DNA of 64,000 nt, taken from contig CAMAUV010000018.1 of the NCBI GenBank assembly GCA_945861415.1, forward strand, positions 1-64,000, written 5' to 3'. The first letter of the stretch is position 1; every line of letters begins with the position of its first letter. The translations under genes were made by a program, and so were the position numbers. The DNA comes from Akkermansia muciniphila (GTDB taxonomy: Bacteria; Verrucomicrobiota; Verrucomicrobiia; Verrucomicrobiales; V1-33). A model generated the notes under the pieces. The model did no database searches. It saw nothing but the letters and a program-made list of their open reading frames with translations, and was not told where the DNA came from. This document shows, in pieces, positions 15,947 to 24,861 of this stretch.

Positions 15947-18900
15947 TTAGCTTTTTCGGGTTTCGGGTCCGTCCCCCGCAGGCTGATCAGCCAGGCCAGC
16001 ATATCCACGAGTTCAGCCTCGGGCAGGCTCTGCGCGGTGGGTGGCATCAGGCTGCCGATGTCGTCCCGCTGGAGAATGTCGCCGTTCGGGATTTCCCTCG
16101 TCTGGCCAGTGGCGAAATCGCGGACGAGGAGCTTCTTCTCAACGCGGCTTTTCTGCGGATAGCCTTGGAGCACGCTGCCGTCCTTCAATGTTAGGCGGCT
16201 CAGGGAGAAACCTTCTTTGACCTGTAGGGCAGGCCACACGACCTCGGTGACAATGCGTTCCGGGGGGACTCCGCTGCCGAGTGCCGAAAGATCGGGGCCG
16301 ATGATGCCGCCGGTGTCGCCGACCTTGTGACAGGCGGCACAGCCGACGGTGGCAGAGTGAAAGACCGCCTTGCCTTTAACAGGATCACCCGCCTGGGCTG
16401 CGGCGACCAGTTTGTTTACGAGGGCTTCATTGTGTTCCATAGCGGCAGCCTTCACTCCGGCGATTTGATCGAACCGGGCGGCCAACTGCTCATGCACGAA
16501 GCCGGTGGAAATCCACGCGGCGCGAAGCCGTTTCGCCTGCTCCGGGGCCACAGTGGCAGTTTTCAGGCGTTCGGCCAGGAGGTCCGGGGAACCCGCGCTT
16601 TCGGCGGCGGCCTGGAACACGCCTGCGATCAAATCAGGTTGCTGGCTTTGCAACAGAATGGCTAGTGCACCATCGAGCGCCACTTCGCGGGAGACGGAAA
16701 ACAGTGCTTTCACCGCACTGGCCTGGAGGGCATCGCCGGACCGCTGGGAGATTGATTTCAAACTGGCCTCGGCATCCGCTCCGCCCAAAGCTCCGAGGAC
16801 ACGAATCGCGTTAGCCCGCAGCGACGCTGGCGCGGCGACGTCCGGGGCCGCTTTCAAGGCTGCCTCGCGGGCTTCCGCGATTTTCCAGCTTGCGGCCAGT
16901 TCCATGGCCGCAGCTACCATTTCGGCGTTGGTATCCTTGAGCGCTGCAAGCACGGTCGGGGTCACATCAAATTGCGGCCGGCCTCGTTTGGCCAGCGTGC
17001 TGAGCAGGCCCGCATGGACAGGACGCTGTTCCAGTGCAAAGCGCAGGTCATCCTCGCTCCCGGCTGCCGCTAGGGCCTCCGCCAGTCCGGCCCGGGCCGT
17101 GGTATCCAGGCCGGGATCCGCGAGCAGCTTGCGGACGTCGGCCAGCAATTCTTTGGACTCCGCCTGAGTCAGGATCTGCACGAGTCCGTTCTGACGCTTG
17201 CTGAAATCCAACTTCCCGCGCAGGAAAGCCTCCTGCCAATGCGGCTTTAAATGATGCACGGCCTGCTTGAACGCATAATCGAACCACCGATCGCGCAGCA
17301 GTTCCGCCGCCGCGGCCACAATCAAGATCGAGCGAGCCTCGGGGATTTGTCCCGCCGCCAGCACAGCCTCCATGCGGACGCGCGGATGGGTGTCCTTCGC
17401 TGCGAGTTCCAGCAAATCAAAGCGCGACCACCGCCCGGCGATACGCGCCGCATAGGCCCGGCAACGATGGTCGCCGGAGGCAAACAGGCGATCCAGCAAA
17501 GCGCGATCCTCCAGACCGCACCAGACCGCGAGGCTCACTGCTTCCAGCAAATCGCGTCCCTCCCAACCGCGCAACGCGGCGGGCAACTCCTTGATGCCGC
17601 GGGTTGAGAGCACCTGCTTTGCTTTGCCGCGAGTCCAATGGTTCGGGCATTTCAGCGCTTCAAACAGCTCGGCATCCGCGAGCTTGGTCATCACAGGCGA
17701 CGCTCCCGATTGCTGTTCTTTTTTTGCGACACGCCAGATGCGGCCATGGGTTTTGTCCCGCTGCGGATGGCGGTAAAAATCATCTTGGTGGCAGGTGATC
17801 GGATTATACCAGTCCACCACATAGATCGCGCCATCAGGGCCGAGCTTCACATCGATGGGGCGGAAATTGCGGTGCTTCGAGCGCAGCAGCGGCGCGATGA
17901 ACTCCGTCTTGAATCCGCAGCCATCCTCAATCGTGCGGTAGCGGGTGACCTGGTTTTTCTTGTAGTCGCCAAGGCCGAAGCTGCCGTCGCCCAGATAATC
18001 AACCCCGCAGAATCCTCCCGGCTGACCAATGGTCGGCAACCGGAGACGGCGCTTGGCCGGAATAGATGCCGGCGTCAGCCATGAAATGCCGCCCGCACCA
18101 TCGACCACGTAGCTCTGCGCGAAATCATCGAAGACCACGCCCCACGGATTTCCTGGACCCATGAAATCATCGAGCAGCGGGTCGAGCTGTAGCGATTTTG
18201 GCCGCAACCGGTAAACGCCGGACTGGAAGAGCGAAGACACCCCGAACGGTGTCTCGACGCGCGATTCAACCCCGTCGCCCTGGCAGAGTAGCAAGTCGCC
18301 ATCCTGACTCCATGCGAAACTGTTGATCGTCTGGTGCGAGTCGCCATTGCCGAAGCCGCTCAGCAGGAGCCGCCGCTGGCCCTTCCAGTCGAAATGCAGC
18401 AGCTCCGTGTTCTGTCCTATATAGACGCCGTCCGCGCCCACTTCCATGCCGGTCGGGATGTTCAATCCGCGGGCAAAAACGGACGACCTGTCCGCGTTCC
18501 CGTCGGCATTGGTGTCCTCGAGGAGAATCACCTTGTCATCGGGCATCACCCCGGGTTCGATCTGCGGATAGACGTCCGAGCAGGCGACAAACATCCGCCC
18601 GTCCGCATCCCAGCGTGCGGACAGCGGATTGGCGATGCCAATTGACTCGTCGGCGAAGAGGTTCACCTCATAACCCTCCAGAACCTCGAATGCAGCCAGT
18701 TCCGCCGCGATGTTCGCCTCCGGGGAGCCGGCGCGGGGAGGAGCAGGTTTCGGCTTAGGGATCTCTCCTCTGAAAATCATCTCCTCCGCGGCATCGATCA
18801 GCGCCGGGAAGGTCTCCCACTCCTGTTTGAAGGAAGGCAAACCCTCGGCGGCATTGGCAAAGACACGATTCCCGTCGTCGCCGAAGAGGCACTTCCAGTT

Positions 18901-19584
18901 TGCAGGCCGCCAGTAGTCGTAGTAGAGCCGGTGCTTCTCCCGCACCGCCGCCGCGAGATCAGCGGGAGCGGATTTCTCTAGGGCAGTCATCTCCGCTAGC
19001 GACACGAAGGGAAGGCTACGCTTCTCCGCGAGCAGCCTGATGGCGGTCGTGTATTCCGCGAGGTGATTGCCGGCGACGGGCTCCCACTCAAATCCGTGCG
19101 GCTCCAGCAACACCAAACGCCGTCCGCCAGCACCCAACTCATCCAGCAGCTTTCCATAACGCTCCATGAACGCCGCCAGCCCGGCCTTACCTGCGAGCGA
19201 CTCCATCTTTCCAAACTGCGTCATCACCACGCTCGCCCCGACTTGCTTAAGCTGATCCTCCCACCCGCCCAAGCCGCCCTTCTTTTCATGAGCTTCCTTC
19301 CTCCAACGCTCCTGCACCGTGCTTTGGAAATCCACCGTGTCCCCATCCCAAGCGAGATCTCGAAACTTCGGCTGCGCCGCGAAAAACTTCTTCGTTAACG
19401 CCGCCTCCAACCGCCCGCCGTTCTGCATCCGCACCATGTCCGTCCCGCCCACGAAAGCGACAACGTCCCCGGTCCGGAGCTTGATCTCCCCTGCCCTGCA
19501 CGGCGCCAGCGGCCCCAGCAGAACCATCAAAATGACAGAGCGCCGAAACCGGGCACCGAGAGAAAAAAAGGATTTGTGCTTCAT
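15943..19584 (-). CDS. PVC-type heme-binding protein with SGNH-like and HEAT regions (operon gene 1)
   Basis: A 1213-residue exported protein (signal ends near LAPCRAG, residue 32). Residues about 40-260 are SGNH-hydrolase-like, but the nucleophile block reads FVGGTDMV instead of GDS, so it is probably not a hydrolase. Residues about 310-640 form a dehydrogenase-like beta-propeller ending in the PVC motif (WYNPITCHQDDFYRHP, RDKTHGRIWR). A HEAT-rich middle follows, then a C-terminal cytochrome c domain with CAACH near residue 1082 and a distal MPP. It would transfer electrons from an extracytoplasmic oxidation. It is the first gene of the operon; any promoter should lie in 19585-19700, but none is clear. 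Confidence 0.9.
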   Translation of the reverse strand: MKHKSFFSLGARFRRSVILMVLLGPLAPCRAGEIKLRTGDVVAFVGGTDMVRMQNGGRLEAALTKKFFAAQPKFRDLAWDGDTVDFQSTVQERWRKEAHEKKGGLGGWEDQLKQVGASVVMTQFGKMESLAGKAGLAAFMERYGKLLDELGAGGRRLVLLEPHGFEWEPVAGNHLAEYTTAIRLLAEKRSLPFVSLAEMTALEKSAPADLAAAVREKHRLYYDYWRPANWKCLFGDDGNRVFANAAEGLPSFKQEWETFPALIDAAEEMIFRGEIPKPKPAPPRAGSPEANIAAELAAFEVLEGYEVNLFADESIGIANPLSARWDADGRMFVACSDVYPQIEPGVMPDDKVILLEDTNADGNADRSSVFARGLNIPTGMEVGADGVYIGQNTELLHFDWKGQRRLLLSGFGNGDSHQTINSFAWSQDGDLLLCQGDGVESRVETPFGVSSLFQSGVYRLRPKSLQLDPLLDDFMGPGNPWGVVFDDFAQSYVVDGAGGISWLTPASIPAKRRLRLPTIGQPGGFCGVDYLGDGSFGLGDYKKNQVTRYRTIEDGCGFKTEFIAPLLRSKHRNFRPIDVKLGPDGAIYVVDWYNPITCHQDDFYRHPQRDKTHGRIWRVAKKEQQSGASPVMTKLADAELFEALKCPNHWTRGKAKQVLSTRGIKELPAALRGWEGRDLLEAVSLAVWCGLEDRALLDRLFASGDHRCRAYAARIAGRWSRFDLLELAAKDTHPRVRMEAVLAAGQIPEARSILIVAAAAELLRDRWFDYAFKQAVHHLKPHWQEAFLRGKLDFSKRQNGLVQILTQAESKELLADVRKLLADPGLDTTARAGLAEALAAAGSEDDLRFALEQRPVHAGLLSTLAKRGRPQFDVTPTVLAALKDTNAEMVAAAMELAASWKIAEAREAALKAAPDVAAPASLRANAIRVLGALGGADAEASLKSISQRSGDALQASAVKALFSVSREVALDGALAILLQSQQPDLIAGVFQAAAESAGSPDLLAERLKTATVAPEQAKRLRAAWISTGFVHEQLAARFDQIAGVKAAAMEHNEALVNKLVAAAQAGDPVKGKAVFHSATVGCAACHKVGDTGGIIGPDLSALGSGVPPERIVTEVVWPALQVKEGFSLSRLTLKDGSVLQGYPQKSRVEKKLLVRDFATGQTREIPNGDILQRDDIGSLMPPTAQSLPEAELVDMLAWLISLRGTDPKPEKAK

Positions 19585-20108
19585 GCTTCTAAAACCGGCC
19601 GGGAGCAGGCACGTTCAACCGGCGCGGTGGCAGAGGCTTGACTTACGTCCTAATCTCCCAACCACCTATCAAAGTCTCCTGGTGTTTTTGGAAAAGCGAA
19701 AGAACGGCGAACCCTCTCCTCAACTTTTCATGAGGGGGACTACGCTGACAGGGACTAGGGCGGCGGCATTTAGCTGGGAGACCACTGCCCCACCACACTG
19801 GCCCGTGTCGGCGGGCGAGAGGTCGCACGGGGCGCAGCACCGTGATGCTAAACGCTTAACGAAGACTGACGTGCTCATCAGCCCCATCGCCGAATGCCTT
19901 CGCCACAAAAGGAACCCAAACGTTCAGGGAAACATCAACCTAGGGCAAGGCCCCACCTAAAACCCAGAGAGTCTCCTCTAGATTGATCGAACCGCGCAGC
20001 CCTTTAAAACGAGGCGAAAATATTTGTTGCTATGTTACGGATTGGAGATAAGAAACTTAATTCGGATATCATTTATCAGTCCAACCACCTATAACTAACC
20101 AGTTATTC
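19585..20108. other. Intergenic region between divergent genes
   Basis: About 520 bases. It must contain the promoter of the seven-gene operon on the minus strand. I see no gene, known RNA family or long repeat. Confidence 0.45.
20024..20052 (+). promoter_or_regulatory. Possible sigma-70 promoter for the LamG PEP-CTERM gene
   Basis: TTGTTG at 20024-20029 and GATAAG at 20047-20052 are separated by 17 bases, within an AT-rich stretch ending about 55 bases before the start codon. The match is moderate. Confidence 0.3.
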
Positions 20109-20942
20109 ATGAATAAAAGCCCACTCTCCCTAGCTTTCCTCAGCTCTATGTTCGCCATGGCGGCTGTCCCTTCTACCCAAGCGACGCTGCTGCTGCACTA
20201 TTCTTTCGATAGCAACTCTGCCGGCGAACTCTCTAACGGCACAAGTATCAGTAACCTTGGGGTCGGGCCGGCTGGCGCCTTTACCTCTGGTTCAAATGGC
20301 GGCTCAGGTTCGATTGTCACCTCTGGCGTTAATTTTGGCGGCAGCGCCCTGCGATTATCCCCAGCCGACAACGGTCATCAGTTACGCGGTGCTCCGCACA
20401 TTGCTGTCAGCGTCAGCCTAGCCCAAGCGGGCCTGAGCGGAAGCACGCCATACACCATGATGGCATGGGTGAACTTTGACAATCGCACTGGGGACAACAT
20501 GATCTTTGGACAGCTCGACGGCGCAACCTTGCACCATGGTTCACGGAATGGAAACGTGCATTTTGGTCAATGGGGTGATGATCTAGGCCCTGATCAGGGC
20601 TTTAACTTCGATAACCAAGCGGGGACGTGGCACCACGTCGCCTATGTCAACGAAGCTAATCAAAATCAATCAATCTACTGGGACGGAGTACTCATTGGAG
20701 GACCTGCCGGCGGCGGCAGTGCTGGAGATATGGAACTCAACCAACCCGCTGCCATCGGCACAGCCAATAATGGTGGATCGTTCGCCGGCCTTCTCGATGA
20801 AGTTAGGATCTACGATAGCGCTATGTCCGCGTCTGAAATCCAGTCAGTGATGACACTCGTCCCCGAGCCGGCCACGGCCACGTTTGCAGGTTTGCTGGGT
20901 CTGGCTGGGCTGATGGTGCGCCGCCGTCGGGCCACTCTATAA
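20109..20942 (+). CDS. LamG-domain PEP-CTERM protein
   Basis: A 277-residue exported protein with a signal peptide (MNKSPLSLAFLSSMFAMAAV, cleavage near TQA). One LamG/concanavalin-like domain (about 28-235) has the typical YTMMAWVNFDNRTGDNMIF, GTWHHVAYVNE and FAGLLDEVRIYDSAMSASEI. The C-terminal PEP-CTERM sorting tail (VPEPATATFAGLLG, then MVRRRRATL) follows. Such proteins are processed by exosortase and linked to exopolysaccharide or the outer surface; LamG suggests carbohydrate binding. No Shine-Dalgarno is visible. A strong terminator follows the gene. Confidence 0.9.
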   Translation: MNKSPLSLAFLSSMFAMAAVPSTQATLLLHYSFDSNSAGELSNGTSISNLGVGPAGAFTSGSNGGSGSIVTSGVNFGGSALRLSPADNGHQLRGAPHIAVSVSLAQAGLSGSTPYTMMAWVNFDNRTGDNMIFGQLDGATLHHGSRNGNVHFGQWGDDLGPDQGFNFDNQAGTWHHVAYVNEANQNQSIYWDGVLIGGPAGGGSAGDMELNQPAAIGTANNGGSFAGLLDEVRIYDSAMSASEIQSVMTLVPEPATATFAGLLGLAGLMVRRRRATL

Positions 20943-20970
20943 GGGCTGCCCCTCTACAGTTCCCACTTTG

Positions 20971-21006
20971 AAAACGGGGTAATGCTTGCATTACCCCGTT
21001 TTGTTA
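20971..21006 (+). terminator. Strong rho-independent terminator
   Basis: A perfect 14-bp stem (AAAACGGGGTAATG with CATTACCCCGTTTT, loop CTTG, 20971-21002) is followed by TTGTT. It terminates the PEP-CTERM gene and lies 20 bases before the start of the next gene, so the upstream ATG at 20986, inside the hairpin, is not used as that gene's start. Confidence 0.9.
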
Positions 21007-21021
21007 TCCACCGAAAACTTT

Positions 21022-24000
21022 ATGTATCATCCCGTCTCCGGTCTCATCGAGCGCACCCGGATCATCCTTGCAGGCTCAGCCATTATCGCGCCCATGCCCC
21101 CTGCTACGGCCGCGGAGATCACCAGCGAACCGCACGCTGCCCTGTCTGCCGCTACGGCGGCGTTGTTCGAGGAACTCGGTAAGGAGCAGACCAGCCTCGA
21201 CTTCCTCAATCCCATCGACGACACGCATGCGCTGCGCTATCTTTACGCCTCTGCCATGTCCACCGGCGGCGTGGCGGTCGGGGACTTCGACAAGGACGGG
21301 AAGCCGGATATTTTCCTCACGAACGGCCCGGGCCGGAACAAGCTCTTCCGCCAGGCGGGGCCGATGAAATTCGAGGACGTGACCGCGAAGGCCGGCGTGG
21401 ATGGCGGCGATGCCTGGGGCGTAGGCTGCGCCTTTGCCGATGTGGACGGCGACGCCGACCTCGACCTCTACGTCTGCAATTATCTCTCGTCCAATCAACT
21501 CTACATCAACAAGGGCGACGGCACGTTTGATGAGCGGGCAAAGGCCTTCGGTCTCGATTTCACCGACTCCAGTCACACGCCGGCGTTCTGCGACTACGAC
21601 GGCGACGGCAAGCTCGACCTCTATATCCTCACCAACCGCTGGTTCCGTCCGGAAGGTTTTCCGGACGAGCAGACCATCGTCATGGGGCCCGGCCAGCGTC
21701 CCCGGATAAAACCGGAGTTCGAGAAGTTTTACGACGCCGTGCAGACGAGTGCGACCGGCTTTACTACGAACGTCGTCGGCCGCCCGGACATCCTCTGCCG
21801 CAACAACGGCGACGGCACATTCACCGACGTGACAGTGAAGGCCGGCATCAAACATCGTGGCCACGGACTTTCCGCCACGTGGTTCGACTGGACGGGCGAC
21901 GGGCGCCCGGACCTCTGGGTGGGCAATGACTTCGACGACGCCGACAAGCTCTACGTCAACAACGGCGACGGCACCTTCACCGATGCCACGCTTACCTCGG
22001 TCGGGCATCTCTCATGGTTCTCGATGGGCGCGGATTTCGGTGATGTGAATGACGACGGGCTCCAAGACTTCTTCATCGCCGACATGTCGGGGACCAATCA
22101 TTTCAAGCAGAAGACCCTGATGGGCTCGATGGGCGACAAGCAGTGGTTCATGGAAAACGCGCGCCCGCCGCAGCTCATGCGCAATTCGCTTTACTTGAAC
22201 GCCGGCAGCGGACGCTTCGTCGAAGGGGCTTACCTCGCCGGGCTCGCGAACTCGAACTGGACATGGGCCGCGCGTCTCTGCGACTTCGACAACGACGGAC
22301 GCAACGACCTTTACCTGCAATGCGGTATGTCCCGGAACTTCAACGAAAAGGACGATCCCACGGTGCGGAAGGACTCGACGAAAAAGTCCCAGTGGGAGCG
22401 TTTCAAGCACATGCCGCCGCTCAAGGAGCAGAACATGGCCTTCCGCAACAAGGGCGGCCTGAAGTTCGAGGACGTCGCGAAGGCGTGGGGACTCGACCAC
22501 CTCGGCATGAGCTATGGCTGCGCCGCCGGCGATCTCGACGGCGATGGCGACCTCGACATCGTCAGCGTGAGGCTCGACGAGCCGGTCGTGATTTACCGTA
22601 ACAACAGCCAGGAGGGCCATCGGGTCACCCTGCGCTTCGCGGGCACGGCCTCGGACCGTTCCGGAACCGGGGTGATGGTCCGGCTAGAGACCGCATCCGG
22701 CGTTCAGGTGCGCGAACTCACGCTGGCCCGTGGCTACCTTGGCTGCGACGAACCGCTCGTGCATTTCGGGCTCGGCGCTGACGCCACCATCAAGCGGCTC
22801 CAAGTTCGCTGGCCCTCCGGCCGTATGCAGGTATTTGAAAACCTCGACGCTGACCGTCGCTACACGGTTACCGAACCGGCTACAGTAACCGCTCCGGCTC
22901 CTGCGCCCACCGCAGCCCCCGCACCCCTCTTCCAAGCCAGCCCTGCCCTCGCAGCTGCGGTGCATAAAGAGAAACCCTACGATGACTTCGCCCGTGAGAT
23001 CCTGCTGCCGAATAAAATGTCCCAGCTCGGCCCCTGCCAAGCGTGGGGGGATGTGGATGGCAACGGGCATGACGATCTCTTCCTCGGCAGCGGCCGTTAC
23101 AGTAGCGGCCGTTACAGTAGCGGCCGGCAGTTGCTGCTCAATCAGGGCGGAGGCAAATTCACGGCATCGGCTCCTTTCGCAGAAGACACGCTCTACGAAG
23201 ACATGGGAGCGCTCTTCTTCGACGCGGACAAGGACGGCGACGCTGACCTCTACATCGTGAGCGGAGGTGTCGAATGTGAACCCGGTTCCTCTACCCTACA
23301 GGATCGACTCTACCTCAACGACGGCAAAGGGAAGCTGTCTTCTGTTACGTCTGATGCCCTCCCTTCCGAGACAGACAGCGGAGGCCCGGTCGCCGCCGCG
23401 GACTTCGACCGCGACGGAGACCTTGACCTTTACGTCGGTGGTCGCTGCGTGCCTGGGGCCTACCCTACTGCCGCGAAGAGCCATCTACTGCGCAACGACG
23501 GGGGGAAATTCACCGCCATCACCCCGCCGGAGCTCACTGCCACCGGGATGGTCACCGCGGCAATCTGGACGGACTCAGACGGCGACGGTTGGAGCGATCT
23601 CCTCATCGCTCATGAGTGGGGAGCCCTCGAACTTTTCCGCAATACCATGGGCAATCTCGCCCGGGTCGAGCGCACTGGCGTCGAAAAGCTCACAGGGTGG
23701 TGGAACGGCCTAGCCAGCCGCGATCTGGATGGGGACGGAGACATTGATATCATCGCCACCAACTACGGACGGAACACCAAATACCATCCCGATCCCGCGC
23801 ACCCTGCCCTGATCTATTACGGCGACATGGATAGCAGCGGGCAGTCGCAGATCGTCGAGGCGGAATACGAGGGTGACCACATTGTGCCGATTCGGGGCCG
23901 CAGCTGTTCCTCGCAGGCGATGCCATTTATCACAGGCAAGTTCTCCACCTACAAAGCCTTCGCCCTCGCCAACCTGTCCGAGATTTATACCGCGCAGAAG

Positions 24001-24696
24001 CTGGAGAGCGTCAGCAAGTTCACGGCAGCCGTGCTCGACTGCGGCATTCTGCGCAACGACGGTAAAGGCCGGTTCACTTTTGAGCCGCTGCCCTGGGCCG
24101 CCCAGATCAGCCCATCCTTCGGCGTTGCCATTGCGGAACTGAACGGCGACACCTCGCCAGATGTCGTCCTCGCGCAGAACTTTTACTCTCCTCAGATCGA
24201 GACAGGGCGCATGTCCACTGGCCTCAGCCTACTACTCACCGGCGACGGTAAAGGCGGCCTGTTGCCGGTGTGGCCCACCAGCAGCGGCATCTTAGAACCC
24301 GGCGACGCAAAGAGTCTCGTTGTTTCCGATCTCAATGCCGATGGCTGGCCGGATATCGCCTTTGGGCTAAACGATGCTCCCATGAGTGCTTTCCTAGCGC
24401 GCCCCGCAACCGGCGGCGGCAAGGTGGTCAGTATACGGCTCAAGGGCAAGGCAGGCAACCCTCATGCCATCGGAGCGTCGGTCACCTTTACGACCAGTGG
24501 TGCTGGATCTCAGAAGGCCGAAGTGCAGGCGGGGTCCGGCTACTTATCCCAGGCGCCGGCTGTGCTCTCGTTCGGAATACCCCCGGGTTCGAGCATGAAA
24601 ACGGTTACCGTGCGCTGGCCCGACGGTAAAACTTCCACGCACGATACCCCCGCCCCCGCCGGCCACATCATTGAATTGGTTGAGCCGGCGCGCTGA
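21022..24696 (+). CDS. Double CRTAC1-like FG-GAP/UnbV protein
   Basis: A 1224-residue exported protein. I choose the ATG at 21022 because the alternative at 20986 lies inside a terminator stem, and 21022 gives a signal peptide ending near PPATAA. It contains two tandem CRTAC1-type halves. Half one (about 70-625) has FG-GAP/VCBS calcium loops (VGDFDKDGKPDIF, DVDGDADLDLY) and an ASPIC/UnbV domain (RGYLGCDEPLVHFGLG). Half two (about 670-1224) has more DxDGDG loops (DADKDGDADLY) and a second UnbV domain (AGSGYLSQAPAVLSFG). Family members fold as calcium-stabilised beta-propellers outside the cell. No enzymatic residues are identified. Confidence 0.88.
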   Translation: MYHPVSGLIERTRIILAGSAIIAPMPPATAAEITSEPHAALSAATAALFEELGKEQTSLDFLNPIDDTHALRYLYASAMSTGGVAVGDFDKDGKPDIFLTNGPGRNKLFRQAGPMKFEDVTAKAGVDGGDAWGVGCAFADVDGDADLDLYVCNYLSSNQLYINKGDGTFDERAKAFGLDFTDSSHTPAFCDYDGDGKLDLYILTNRWFRPEGFPDEQTIVMGPGQRPRIKPEFEKFYDAVQTSATGFTTNVVGRPDILCRNNGDGTFTDVTVKAGIKHRGHGLSATWFDWTGDGRPDLWVGNDFDDADKLYVNNGDGTFTDATLTSVGHLSWFSMGADFGDVNDDGLQDFFIADMSGTNHFKQKTLMGSMGDKQWFMENARPPQLMRNSLYLNAGSGRFVEGAYLAGLANSNWTWAARLCDFDNDGRNDLYLQCGMSRNFNEKDDPTVRKDSTKKSQWERFKHMPPLKEQNMAFRNKGGLKFEDVAKAWGLDHLGMSYGCAAGDLDGDGDLDIVSVRLDEPVVIYRNNSQEGHRVTLRFAGTASDRSGTGVMVRLETASGVQVRELTLARGYLGCDEPLVHFGLGADATIKRLQVRWPSGRMQVFENLDADRRYTVTEPATVTAPAPAPTAAPAPLFQASPALAAAVHKEKPYDDFAREILLPNKMSQLGPCQAWGDVDGNGHDDLFLGSGRYSSGRYSSGRQLLLNQGGGKFTASAPFAEDTLYEDMGALFFDADKDGDADLYIVSGGVECEPGSSTLQDRLYLNDGKGKLSSVTSDALPSETDSGGPVAAADFDRDGDLDLYVGGRCVPGAYPTAAKSHLLRNDGGKFTAITPPELTATGMVTAAIWTDSDGDGWSDLLIAHEWGALELFRNTMGNLARVERTGVEKLTGWWNGLASRDLDGDGDIDIIATNYGRNTKYHPDPAHPALIYYGDMDSSGQSQIVEAEYEGDHIVPIRGRSCSSQAMPFITGKFSTYKAFALANLSEIYTAQKLESVSKFTAAVLDCGILRNDGKGRFTFEPLPWAAQISPSFGVAIAELNGDTSPDVVLAQNFYSPQIETGRMSTGLSLLLTGDGKGGLLPVWPTSSGILEPGDAKSLVVSDLNADGWPDIAFGLNDAPMSAFLARPATGGGKVVSIRLKGKAGNPHAIGASVTFTTSGAGSQKAEVQAGSGYLSQAPAVLSFGIPPGSSMKTVTVRWPDGKTSTHDTPAPAGHIIELVEPAR
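23091..23125 (+). repeat. 15-bp in-frame tandem repeat
   Basis: The unit CGGCCGTTACAGTAG occurs twice in a row, plus a partial third copy, within the second FG-GAP half. It encodes GRYSS twice. It is in frame, so slippage would lengthen a loop without breaking the protein. Confidence 0.8.
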
Positions 24697-24861
24697 CAAA
24701 GCATAGCCATTCTCAAAAGTTTTGTGATGAAACGCTCACCGCCCATCAGGGGCGTGAGGCACTTGTCCCATTGCGTCACCCCCGGGCAGCGCCTCAAGCA
24801 CCGGCGGAGTTTCATTGCCGGGGAAGGCTTTCGATTTTCCATCAGGCTCCGGTGGAGGGAA

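Noticed and set aside
19585-20108. Possible structured RNA between the operon and the LamG gene
   Set aside because: Several GC-rich segments could pair but no known RNA family could be recognised by eye.
20986-21021. Upstream ATG of the double CRTAC1 gene
   Set aside because: It lies within the loop and stem of a perfect terminator hairpin and would spoil the signal peptide.
23091-23125. Short repeat considered as a CRISPR array
   Set aside because: Units are contiguous 15-mers without spacers and lie inside a coding frame.
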